Shown piece after piece: positions 50,399-62,300 of a stretch of 64,000 bases of DNA (the first letter of the stretch is position 1; each line of letters begins with the position of its first letter). Where the stretch lies: positions 16,117,235 through 16,181,234 of the forward strand of contig LS997565.1 in the NCBI GenBank assembly GCA_000469685.2, given 5' to 3'. Both the position numbers and the translations under genes were made by a program. The notes under the pieces were generated by a model. It made no database searches, was not told where the DNA came from, and was given only the letters and a program-made list of their open reading frames with translations. The stretch comes from Haemonchus contortus. Taxonomy: Eukaryota > Nematoda > Chromadorea > Rhabditida > Trichostrongylidae.

Positions 50399-52900
50399 CT
50401 ACCTTACAAATCGTTCCGCAATCAGATGCCGAATCGTATATGTATGTGAAACGACCTTGAACATTGGAGACCAGTTTCACGTCTTTTTCCCCTATTTGCT
50501 GATCACTGACAAAGGCTGAAGTGACGGCAAAAATTTCGCTGCTTGGCGACAGGACGTAGACTGACGAGAGGGATGTTCTGAGAGCTCCATAGAGAGGCAT
50601 AGTGCATGAACCGGGATCAGTCGCTTTTCCTGCACCTGATTTTAGCCACATCACCGACGAAGCAATATTCGTGTATTGGAAGTTCTGTGATATGTGTAAG
50701 CCCGCATGAGTCGGATGTGACGAGGGCATAGTGGCTGAATCATGGACTATCTGAAAGGCTCCATAGATAATTGATGTGAGATTAGCGACTAACGCGTCAA
50801 TCATGGGCTGATTACGGGAGGTGGTTTACACTATGAGAACGAACGTTTCCCATTAGCGAAATCGTAATCGGTGTTCGGACCATACATAGCTCAAATTCAC
50901 AGTGTTCATCGACATGCCCATCAGGGCACCCACATCTTTCGTAGTCTGGGCTCAGAACTCCACCATTGCATTCATGGTTGCGGGTACACACAAATCGGGA
51001 TATTACACTGCTTACCTATCCAGTACTCGGTGCAAATGCATGGTAGACCTTGCCATCACACTCCACCATTGCATTCATGGTTGCGGGTACAATGACTGTG
51101 CGTCACCCTTCGGGGGAGATTACCGTACTCGTCCTCACCCATGTCCGTAACCGTAAATCCGTTGTAATCTAAACGTGAACTCGGGCAAGCTCGGCAACTC
51201 GGTATGTCAGCCATGGATATAAGCACTGATCCCTTTGACTGTATGTTATGCCGTTGTCGAAGGTTCCATAATTACATCATGCAGTAGGGCGTGAGTGAGA
51301 ATAGGACTGCGATTGGCGTTGTCCACACTGTGGTTATAGGTGATGAGGTGAGTATTTGGCGAATCTTGAACAGGATCGTCTCGGCCTGTAGTGCCTGTAG
51401 TGGTCGTTACAAAGCCGGGAACGGAACATTTGAACGATGATCGGGATTATAGCGATGTTTTTGACAGATGAGCGATTTTTTGGTAGAACACGCTTCAGAA
51501 GTCCAAACTTTACCGGACGGTTGCACGGTGATCTCCCAGATCATTCGTTACTGGCATCATATATTGGCTGCTGATTGTTTACTCACTAGGTTAGATTTGA
51601 GAGCGACAACGGAGCACCATCTGCACCGTCCCACGCGTAACCATTATTGTTGAAATTAAAGAGACCCAGCCAAAAGCCAAATCCGGAGGATTCACTTTGT
51701 GGGAATAAGCGCTTCACTCTGCTGATATAATAGGTGAGGCTACCGTCTGCATCGTGGCGGAACTGCCGAGCATCAGAATGTGACGACTGCGATATTACGA
51801 AACGGAGGCAGCTTCATCCCATACCAACATTGACCGCATTGTTTTCCAATCTCCAAAAGATCCCATCCAGTTATTGCATCCCTGTCGCGAAAGCGACTTC
51901 TTTTTTGTTCATTTGTTGTTTACTTTTACTTCTCGTTCCTAATTCTGTTGTTTAGTTTCTGATCGAGCCTGTTCAATTGTAGACGTGATCTACGCAATGA
52001 TCTGGTGGGCTCGAGGCAGTTATGAAAGGGCAAGTCTCAGTACAAGCCATCGATTTCACACAATCGTCTCCGGTACAGCTGGGCTCTGGCCCCGATCTCA
52101 TCACTTACTCGGTTCAAGTAAAGATTCGAGTTATCTTGTACGTTCATCATTCCAAGTAAATAGCTCTCTCATATTCTACTCCTGAGAGTTCAACTCAAGT
52201 TGTTTCAAGTCGGAATTCGTTCAGGATCAAGTGATCAAGTATCCGCGTAACTGAACATATCTATAAGGCGAGCTCATCTCCTTTACGAATTCCGATAATC
52301 CCTCAGAACAGATATCGGAGGTTGCCAGTTTCCAGCACCACCGTAGACCGAAATGGTTTTGTTGAATCCGATGACATCCAACTGAATTGTCTAAGCATAA
52401 GCATCGCTGGGGAAGAACATCTGCACTGAATCCACACAATCTGGCTGATATTGGGAAAAAACGATTCTGAAAGAAAGTTGAAGTGAAATGTGACGTAAGG
52501 TGTTCGGTAGATCCATTGGATGAACTGTATAATTGTATCCAGAGGTTGCCGAAGCCAAACCGAGAAGTGATGAGAAATCGGCATCAGTCGCAGTACAAGC
52601 GTACCCCTTTTCGAGAGCATTGACGAAGACGTTCACACGGAGATCGAGAAATCGTTCTCTCTTGTACACAGTATAAGCGTTGCCATCGTTGGAATTGTCT
52701 TCAGGGGATGCCATGAATGATTCTAAATAAGGGCCTCTTCTTCGACCCCCCTCCAGATCTATATTTTTCCTCAACTGTACTTGACGTCCGGTATTCGCTT
52801 GGACTTGTTGACTGATACTCAATGAAAGCGGCAATGGTACGGCAGTTGTAGGTGCAAAAACTTCTTGGCATTCTCCATGCCTCGAAGGCCATTCACCCTG
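50385..52900 (-). pseudogene. Decayed EGF and C-type lectin domain gene
   Basis: From 52890 down, an open frame of about 165 codons has an extracellular look (LDLRVNVFVNALEKGYACTA). It stops at TAG 52391-52393, after which the same frame continues sensibly (LDVIGFNKTISVYGGAG). A C-type lectin domain follows (GFGFWLGLFNFNNNGYAWDG near 51680). It is broken by TAG 51586-51588, TGA 51583-51585 and TGA 51541-51543, and ends in another frame with KVWTSEACSTKKSLICQK. A Thr-rich spacer comes next, then two EGF-like units, the first with TGA 51056-51058. An open 140-codon frame closes it (VYVLSPSSEIFAVTSAFVSD). The order recalls large nematode immune-type EGF/lectin proteins such as the IRG-7 group; that link is inference. 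Some breaks could be assembly errors, but their number argues for a pseudogene. Confidence 0.65.
50957..51091. repeat. Direct 32-bp repeat within the EGF units
   Basis: An identical 32-bp block starting ACTCCACCATTGCATTCATG occurs at 50957-50988 and 51060-51091, an offset of 103 bp. Since 103 is not a multiple of three, the duplication shifts frame between the two EGF-like units, which read TRNHECNGG in different frames. Confidence 0.8.
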
Positions 52901-54183
52901 TGCACTTCAAATCCCCACAGGTCCCTTCAGGACGCTTTTTGCCTGTGTGCTGCGTGCACTAAGAGCTCGTGCTTTTGCGTCGCTCCGAAGTTGTGCGTGT
53001 TGAAGCTGTTATACCGACCCTTGGGTAGCTAGCCCAGTGAGGCAGTGATTACCTCACTGTTAGCCGGAATTTCTTTCGTTCCGCCTCACGCCACTTTGAG
53101 GCCAATGGTAGGTTTGGGGGGGGGAGGGGACAGAATTAAACAGGATTGAAAATTTTCATTCATGAAAGTCTGGATGAAGCCACGTGAAAAGAGGTAGGAG
53201 AGCTGGATTGCATTCCGGTGGTTCGGTCCTTTCCACTCATGGAGGGGGCAGGGACATTTCTCTCATTTTTGTGTTACCACCTGAAACCTTCCCATTTCTC
53301 TATGAACTTGGCCCCTCTACTCGACATCTAGCCGAACAATGAACAATCTAACAACCGGAGTAATGTCACTTGATGCGATATGGAGAGCCAAACGCGATGT
53401 GAGGAAACAAAACGCGAAGAAGAAAACCAGCTTTAATGGACTTCTAAACTGTCATAACATCACATATCCTAACGGAATCCTCGTTAGAGACTGAATCCAT
53501 AGTCAGTGAACTGATAATGCAGTGAACCGGAAGATATTCAATATATTTAAGGCCGAAGATTTGTCCATAACTCGCCAGTCTTGTGAGGGAATTGGGTAAA
53601 AATGGTTTACCGATGGTTTTATCAGATCCCCATGTAGTTATCTTTTGTTGGTAAAAGGTTTGTACTAGAGATATTCAATTCGTTGAACCCAGTACAACGG
53701 TGCTGTTTGTACTACCGTATACCGAAGGCAGCTATAACGAGCAAAAATCTGGGATCACATTTTCAGGACTAAGGGCAGAAGCTTTGATTTTTTGAGTAAT
53801 TTACAGGTGCAGGACATTTGATGATTTGGTTCAATCAGTGTCTTCAAGTTGGCCTATTCAAGAACCAGAGAATTCGTTGTCACGGTGGCCCCAAACCGAT
53901 CTCTGTGCAGACCGTTTCACTCATAGGGCTGGCAGTGATTATTTTAAACTAGCAAAAAAGATTACGGTCATGCTACCATTGACCTTCATGCGTTGGTCGT
54001 CGCCGAACTGGTAAGCAGTGGTGTTGACTAATGATTTCTTGGTCTGGAATCTGATCACCAAAAAAGACATCTTGGAAATGAACTGCCTTTTTATGAGTTG
54101 CGGTTTTACTTGACTGCTTTTAGTGTTCTTGTACAGTTCCCTTTTGCCTTTTGTGGACTGTAGAAATGTAAATATTATATATA
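52901..54183. other. No supported gene
   Basis: Contains a poly-G tract near 53117 and no recognisable coding block. Confidence 0.35.
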
Positions 54184-54676
54184 CAGTAGCGCTCAAAAGT
54201 ATCCGGCTAAATTCAGTCGTAACTCCTTTCCTACAATATCGAGTCATACGAAATTTCAAAAGGAGTAGCATGGGTGTAGTGTGAATATTAACCACTATTA
54301 ACCTACCGTCTTAACATGTTCCAAATATCCCAAAGAGCTTGAAATCAAAACCTACTGGAAGTACAGACATTGGTGCTACTAGAATTTCTTCCCTTTCTGC
54401 CATGTCCAAAGTATAAGAGCGCCAATGTCGAACACAGTAGAGGAGAAAAACGCTCATAAGGTGCGAATAACTGCAGACATCACAAACTTGCTTTCAGCAG
54501 ACATAGTGTACAAACGCCTTCCTCTTAGTTATGTGGACATTGCTGCTTTGCAGAATAGTGTTAGATAGTGTCGAATATGCTTCACTTAGATATATCAAAA
54601 TTTCAGGCGATTTGCTCCACTGAGAGAAAAGTTACGGCCAAAAAACTGCTTGACCGAATACTTTTGAGCGCTCCTG
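54184..54676. mobile_element. 493-bp Tc1/mariner-type MITE with TA duplication
   Basis: The ends are CAGTAGCGCTCAAAAGTATC (left) and the reverse complement CAGGAGCGCTCAAAAGTATT (right), with further partial pairing. TA dinucleotides flank both ends (54182-54183 and 54677-54678). The interior has no transposase frame, so it is a non-autonomous element. Confidence 0.85.
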
Positions 54677-55255
54677 TAACCCAGCAGATGAACAATTTGA
54701 TAAGACCATTATTTATCAGCGTCATGACTGCACGTGAATATCCTCCAACCTTTCTCCATATTCATTAGATTACAGTCACTTTTCATCTTCTTAGCCTGTG
54801 GTTTGTGTCCTCGCATACATAGTTTAGTTTGTGACAAGATGTAGTGTAAACCTACAGCACGCCAGAAGAACAATGTGATCAGAGCATCATTCAGACTGCT
54901 TACCAAACGACTAACGTACATTGCAAAAATAGCACGGCCCATGTTAATCCTGCAATTTTATTTACTCCATGTCAGTTATCTGAACACATGGGGTATTACT
55001 CCAGATACGAGGGTTGCCTTCTATATTTCGGGATTGAGCAACACTAGCGTTGCAATCTGGCAACTGACAGCTCTATCGTAAAGTTTGACTCTTTTGAGGT
55101 TATACTTACTCGGAAGGTTTTGACATATGAGCGCTCCTTGTGTTGTTTACTCTAGCATAAAAAATTTTCTCAGGCCCTAGGCGCCCCCACCCCCCACTTA
55201 GGCCAAACGTCCTTCCTCCCTAACCTCCCCCTCCACTACTGGCGATCAGGCTCCA

Positions 55256-55975
55256 TCAAGGACCAGTGCTTATAGGTGGTATTGTGAATTCAACCGAGTT
55301 CGTAGTTCACTCCAAGACGAATTTCGTGGAGGTCTCCAAATCAGTTGTTGTTCCGATGCTGTGCACAAACTAATATTGCAAGATCGTCATGTGACCTATC
55401 GTGAGATTGGGACAACCTTAGGCATTAAAGAGGCCAGCATATATTGAATATTGCATGAACATTTGAGTGTAAAAAAATTTGTTTTTGAAAAATTTGTCAA
55501 TCCCTCAAAAAAGGGACTCGTGTCGATTGGTCGAAAGAAATGCTCAAAAAATACGATCGCGATGCTTCGAAACACGTCTGTGACATCGCGAGAGGTGATG
55601 GATCATGGGTTTACGCGTATGAGCCCGAAAGTAAATAGCAGTCTACCGTGTGGGTATTTCAAGATGAGCCAAATCCAACAAAAGCTGTCCGCCCACCAGG
55701 CACTTCCGAGTAATTGATCTCCTGTTTTTTTTGGAAAACTAGACATGTCGAAACCGTACCACCATATCAAGCAGAACAGTCAATACTGAGTGGTATACCA
55801 CCATTTGTTTTCCAATTGACTTTCAGGAAAACTGTGAAGAGGGATCACTCTTCACCACGACAATGCGAGCTCCCGCGCATCGGCTCAAACAACTGCATTT
55901 TTTACCAGTCAAAACAACGATTTGATAAGTCATCAGCCATATAGTCCTCGGGTGGTTTCTTCTTATCCCGTACAT
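55256..55975 (+). mobile_element. Degenerate mariner transposase
   Basis: Successive frames match the mariner order: RWYCEFNRVRSSLQDEFRGG near 55270, then YREIGTTLGIKEASIY, then GSWVYAYEPESKQQSTVW-like coding near 55600 in a broken frame. These are followed by VWVFQDEPNPTKAV near 55650 and HHDNASSRASAQTTAF at about 55852, and finally a YSPRVV block (the YSPDLA position, with the catalytic Asp replaced by Arg). In-frame stops and shifts are present (for example TGA at about 55447). It resembles the lineage containing human Hsmar1 and the hookworm element bandit; that assignment is inference. Terminal repeats were not found. Confidence 0.85.
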
Positions 55976-56365
55976 AAAGAATAAAATGAGAGGTCAGCGT
56001 TCTTCGACACCCCTCAATCAGAGTAGCAAAAGTGCTTCGAAATTGGTTTGAGCCCATGCTAAGGTGTATAGATCTTAACGTGGAGATTTTTGAAAGGCAG
56101 AAAAGCGATTTTCAATGTTTAATATTTATTTTTGTCACTAGTCCCGAAATATAATAGGCAACGTACGTACCTGCCTGAGTGTGGTAGGGAGTTACAGGCA
56201 AACAATCTCCACGTTCTGGGTCTGCCTTGTGACCGCTTAACATTTAGAGACGACAAATTCCATCCTTCTGTTTCATTATCTCACTCTTCGCTTCGCCCTA
56301 TATTCAATGATGTGTTGTTGATAAAGAATACGATTGCAGTGAGTATTCGATCGCCAAATTTAACA

Positions 56366-59300
56366 ATGGACTTCTTGGTATTGGCGATCGTTCTTCTATG
56401 CTGCAGCGGGATTGCAGGTACTTGAGCAAAAGTTCCGGATAGGTATCAGCATGAAAATAGGTGCCTGTGTCAGTTACAACTTACGACGAAAATATTCTTC
56501 TGAAAGCAAAACACATTCTCCAGGAAAACTATGAATTTCGGCGAAATTTAACCGATAAGCTCATAAAAGTCACTCATCCGTGATATCTCATATGGCTACG
56601 GATGATTTCTACTTTGTGGACTGCCCGCATCGGTGGCGAAAAAAAAACTGAGAAATTCTACAGAATACAGGGATCGCAGAAGTTTTCAGAAGATTTCAGT
56701 TAACTGCGCTGTACTAGACCATGAAAGAGGCATTCGAGCAAGGTTTCAATCGTGTTCAATTGCTCAAGGACAAAGTTTATGATAATTCTGACTAGTCTAA
56801 CTTGAATGAAGTATATGAGAGTATGATGCAGAATAGTCCAAAAACGGCAAAGAAAGCGATGAAGTTGAAGGATTTCAAGAAATATAGAGCTCTAAAGGAA
56901 TATTGAGGAAGGGGGTGCATGAGAATATGAATCTATGATCGCGTGGGTGCTTCCCACATAAGCGTACTACTCGTCGGCGTCCTAAAGCTACAATGTGACC
57001 TCAACAAAACTGTCATGTATAGCACGGCCACTTCTATTGTGTCCGTCGGAGACGCCTGCATTGGAGCCCTTGTTATGCCTCATCGAGGCCGTTTTTCAGT
57101 CCAGCAATGTCCCACGCGGCAAATTTGACTGAATACAGCTAGAGTTATCTACCCGCGCGGCATGATCATCGTTGCGAGCCATCGTCAGCGCAATCGTCGT
57201 TACTATGAGGGCAACTACTGTGATCAGTTGTTTAAAGTTTCACTATATACATATGTATTTCAGAATGAATGGTACACTCCCTATTAGCCCTCCTCTTGAT
57301 CTAGTCCGCTTTTCGAAAGGAACTGCCCTTAGTGACACCCTTGCGGTCGGGAATTCGTCGCAGCAGGGATTTTTGTACACCATTCTTATGGTGGATCCTG
57401 TCTTTAACACAATTCACTGATTCTTATAAAACATTATCATCTTTTTTTCAGGACAATCCTCACATCATCCTTGTGCTGCTCGAAACCTCGGCAACAACCG
57501 TGTGGTCTGTGTATGTAACACGACTTATTGCGATGATATCGAGCCCGTTGGTGATCTTCGAGCGGGACAAGCAGTATTATACTACTCATGTCAAAACGGT
57601 AGTCGATTGGTGAAGTCCAATCTACGACAGACTGCTAACCGAGCAGGTAAACATTGGCAGTTATCTCTTGAAAAAAGTTTCCTATCCGGGAACCACTGTC
57701 TTTTTTTGTAACGTCATAAAACAAATGAAGACTTTTTTAAATAGTTTTTCTTGCAGAGGGAAGTATCCTTCTCACTCTGGACTCACGAACGACTTATCAG
57801 AAAATGCTAGGATTCGGCGGAGCTTTCACTGATGCCGTTGGAATAGTGCTCCAGTCATTGCCAAAGTCGATGCAAAACACCATAATTGAGGGGTACTATG
57901 GACCCAATGGTATTAAGAAGAAGGATCTCTTTTTATAAATCGAGAACACAAGAACATTACAGGACTACAATATACAATTGGACGAGTGCCAATAGCTAGT
58001 ACAGATTTTTCCACTCATGAATATAGCTATGCAGATACACCAGGAGATTTCTCTCTATCCAATTTCTCGCTTACTATTGAAGATTGGGAGTACAAGGTAC
58101 TGTTGCATGGTGATTCATCAGCTTACTGTTTTTTTTGAACAATCAAAACCTTTTCAAAGATCATCAGAGTACTTACATCGCTGTAACCTGCCAAATAAAA
58201 CAACCTTCCAGTTCTTTGTGAAGTCACAATTTTATTAGGTCTAGTGGAAACTTTTGAGACAATATCGTGGCAGCTAGGGAAGCTAAGCATGTCAGCTAGC
58301 CGTTGACATCTAGAAGTATCATCGGTCTGGAAGTATCATCGGACTTGAAACGCAGCTAGGGGGAGGGGGACCGATTCGCATCATCAAATTAGACATGAAA
58401 TGATAGTCGGTCCTGGGTGTTTCAGAACTTTAGCGCTCACGTATTTAAACCAGGTTCCGAAATTCCGGCTGATGTCTCCTGCTCTAGAATGCAATTAGAT
58501 ACGAACCGCCGCGTTGTTATAGCGTGCTTCCTCTACACTTTCCTGCGCGCGTACCACACGTACGTACAGTCACCGGATCTCGGAAGTAATTCCGAAACAG
58601 GGTGCCTTATGTTGGACTTAGCAGCGTCTTTGTCAACCCGTTGAGCATCGTGGTGAACGTGATGGAGTATTCACGGAATCAGCTACTGGAGTCTACTTGC
58701 GTGGGAATGTGCATTGACTGCAGACTATGAGCGGTTGGGAGAATCAAAGGGCATGTCTGAAGCTGCACCGTGAAAGCATCACGTTGCCTGCTTCCAGCAC
58801 GACAACAGTGTGGTCGAAGCCGTGACGCACACTGCGAAACCGATCAAGACGAAACTGGGGAAATTCGTCTAGACTATATTGCCATAATCATCATATCCCT
58901 TGAAACTGGCTTTCTTAGATTCTCTCGCCTTCATGCTTCTATTCATTTCAGACGCTATCTAGATGGTCGAGTCTTGCAAATTCCTAAAGACAAAACATGA
59001 AAAAGGCCCTTGAGCACGTTATCAAGAACCAACCCTCAGCATGCCTGCAAGAGCTCTTTAATCTAAACTTCCGTTCAAGCGAAGGATTGAATTTCATTGC
59101 TCTCTTTTTGTATGAAGTGAGTTGAGTGGCTTCGCCAAATCTAAAGGTGGTAGTCATAGACATCAAGTGGTCGCAGCAGCGAGTAATGTATCTCAACGAG
59201 TAAAATTTTAGAACATCCAATGTGAGTGGTAATCAATGCTGGCTTTGCTGCGATACATCCACACATTTCACCGTCGATTCTTACTGAATCTTTCACAATT

Positions 59301-62300
59301 GTTGATAGAAAAACATCTGGGCCGTTATCGAGCTGTCCAGTCTACTCTAGTATGACACTGTGCCATCAGGAACTAATTGAAATGATGATGCTTCCTGTGC
59401 TGGTTCAGGCTTTTACAAACCATCAAAAATCTATCGGATTTTACTTTAATTGGACAGATTTCAAGCAAAAACTCAACTAGTTTAGTCGTGCACTCAAGCT
59501 CTTAGTATGAAAGCAGTTTCAGGATTTTTGTTGCTATTTTCATATACTATCTTTTACTTTACGCTCGAAACATCTCTGAATTTCAGATTCCATACATAAT
59601 TCAAGCACAAAAATTATCTCAAAACTCCACCAAGTTCTTCGCGTCACCTTGGAGTGCACCAGGTACGATTCTCCTTAGAGTAACTCTTGATTAAAAGCAC
59701 AAGCTAAACTGCTGGAAATGTGGAACTAGGGAGTAGAGGCATAGTCATAATCCACTCGTCATAGCGGAAAAGCGTGACAGGGATGAGTCAATGAAGGCCT
59801 GAATGGCCTAACCGATGCGCACAGCCTGTCAGCCGTCGAAAAGGAATAATGCAGGAAAAGCGGATAAAGTCTTCTGATCATCCTGTAAACAGGATAAAGG
59901 GTAAAGTTTTAGGGCGTTAGTTAATCCCGTCTGAGGGATGCACCCCCGCATTTGACTTTCATTCGAATCGTAGTGGCGCACTGAATTGCGTGTGTGGCAC
60001 ATACAATAACTTGCGGAGGCCAGCTGATGAACCAAACAGTTATTTTATTTTTTCAGAAGAGTTCTGTACCAAATAGCCGATTCAGGAGGGATATAAGGAT
60101 TGGTTAGCTTGGGCGGATACCGATTCGAATTTAAAACCCGCGAGCACGCGTGTGAGATATGTAGTGCACCACTTGCCACTACACCACTTCCGGCCATCCT
60201 GTATGACAGTTCATATGAACACATGCGCCTTCCATTCATAATCGTATTGTCTTTCTGAATGCGCTTGTGAATTCTGATCACACGTCAAATATCTATGTGG
60301 GAAAGAAGGAAATGTTAAGTTTTGCAAGCCACATCAGATGCGTTCCAGCTGATGTGGCTCGGATTATTTCTTACAACTGTCTTATTATAATTGACCCGAA
60401 GAGAAGGAAGACATGGCTAGCCTGGGTAGCTACCGGGGAGGGGATCATGTCATCATACCGGGGAACAATCGACCATGTTTGTGTTTGCCATTTGGCCCTA
60501 CCTCTTCAAATTTAAAATCTACTGCTGATGTAATAGTTTCGGAAACCTATGGCGTCGTTTCCAAATCATTTTTCAGTGGAACATTCCCATTCAACGTCTC
60601 TCGAGAGACCCTTCCCAATACATAAACTGCAGGATAAGTCCGATTGCAAATAGAAATATGGACCCTTACACTATACACAACGGTCGGGCTCCTTCGTTGG
60701 AATTTTGCTTCTCCAGCATTGATATCATTTTCTTGTGTGCTTGCCATCAGAAATAACTAGACAACTTTTATTTAAACCTTTCCAGCATGGATGAAAACGA
60801 ATGGTCACATGAAAGGCGGCGGTCGGTTACGAGGCAAGGAAGGAGGAGAGTACTATCAAACATGGGCAAATTATTTCGTAAGGTTACTATTAAGACTACT
60901 ACTATCACCATTTTTGAAGGCGTGCTTGGTAAGGATGCCTTCTGGGAGAGATCAGACCAGTTATGAGCGGACTTAATCCTCATGTGATCAGTGCTCTCGG
61001 AACAAACGCAAAAGGAAAAACCTAGGTCGAATACTAGAAATATTTTTCTAAGTGAAAGGGTATCACGAGGTGCCAACAGAGACAATTTGCTTTAGCCCCC
61101 TCCCTCACAACTTTTGTTACACTTGCTTCCTTCGAATTCACTTTGCCACATGGTCCTTCTTCTTTTGAGTCTAGGCGGTAGGGCAAAGTACAGGCAAGTA
61201 GGATTTGTTAGGTTCTCCAATAAACAGGCTGGATGGCGTTCTAGCTGATGTATTATAGAACAATTCTTACGACTGTTTTATGCAGGTCACATGTTCGTAG
61301 TTGCATAGCGGTGTCTCAAAAAAGCTGACTAGACAGTTGATTTTTTCCAGGTTCTTCGAGGAATATCACAAGAATGGAGTGGATTTCTGGGGTGTGACCG
61401 TGCAAAACGAGCCAACATCAGGACTTAATCCAGAGTACGGTTGGCAAACTATGTACTTCAGTGCATCAATGGAAAGGTAAATTTGGTCTATCACCTTCAC
61501 CCAATTCATTCGTACGTTCCATGGCAGTAGTGTTTTCATGTACTGCATGAGAGTGGGCAAAGAGTTGAGCAAGGTGCGGACTGAAGAAGATCATCTCGTT
61601 AACCGGGTAATAGAAGTAGTCTGATGGGGGAATGTTGGGGTTAGTGCTATCCTAGAAGCGGAGCTTCCAGGAACGCTTCGTAGCCCCCTCTTGCGATCAT
61701 CATTAATGAATAACTTACAAATACAAACACAGTAATAGTACACTTATAGTGATACAAACAAGTGGGTTCTTACTTTTTCACATGCCTTTCGGAAAGCTAT
61801 CACTAGGGCACTGAAGGCTCCTCGAAAGGCATGCAAAAGAGTGAGAAATCATTTGTTTGTATGAAATCTACTCTTCCATCCGTTTCATCCAAGAGAACAT
61901 TTGACCAGTTGCTAGTGACGAAAGATGACGAAGTGGTGTTGCGAAGTTAGATCAGTTTTTCTTATTTTTGAAAGTTGCAAGTTATTTGTCATTTCATGAT
62001 TGTGATAAACGTCTTGCTGCCTTCTGTAACCGGTCTAGGTAACTTCCCATTATATATCACAGTAATGTGAGGAATGCAGGGGTGCATCCCAAAAACCGGG
62101 ATTGATCAACGACAAAGGCTTTATTCTTATCACCTCTGATGCATCGAACTCAGGCAGTCGCCTAAGGTGCCGTTAGATGCAAAGTAGTGCGAAAAAGTAA
62201 AAACGTATCACATTCATCTCGAATGCTCTTCGACAGGTCTCCAGCGACTACTGCTGTATAGGAAGTTCCACAGAAGTTATATTTAACAGGTGCTTTTGAA

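Noticed and set aside
54568..54768. 66-codon plus open frame
   Set aside because: It lies across the end of the 493-bp MITE and continues into flanking DNA.
58300..58350. Short repeated block GAAGTATCATCGG
   Set aside because: Two 13-17 bp copies only; too small to interpret.
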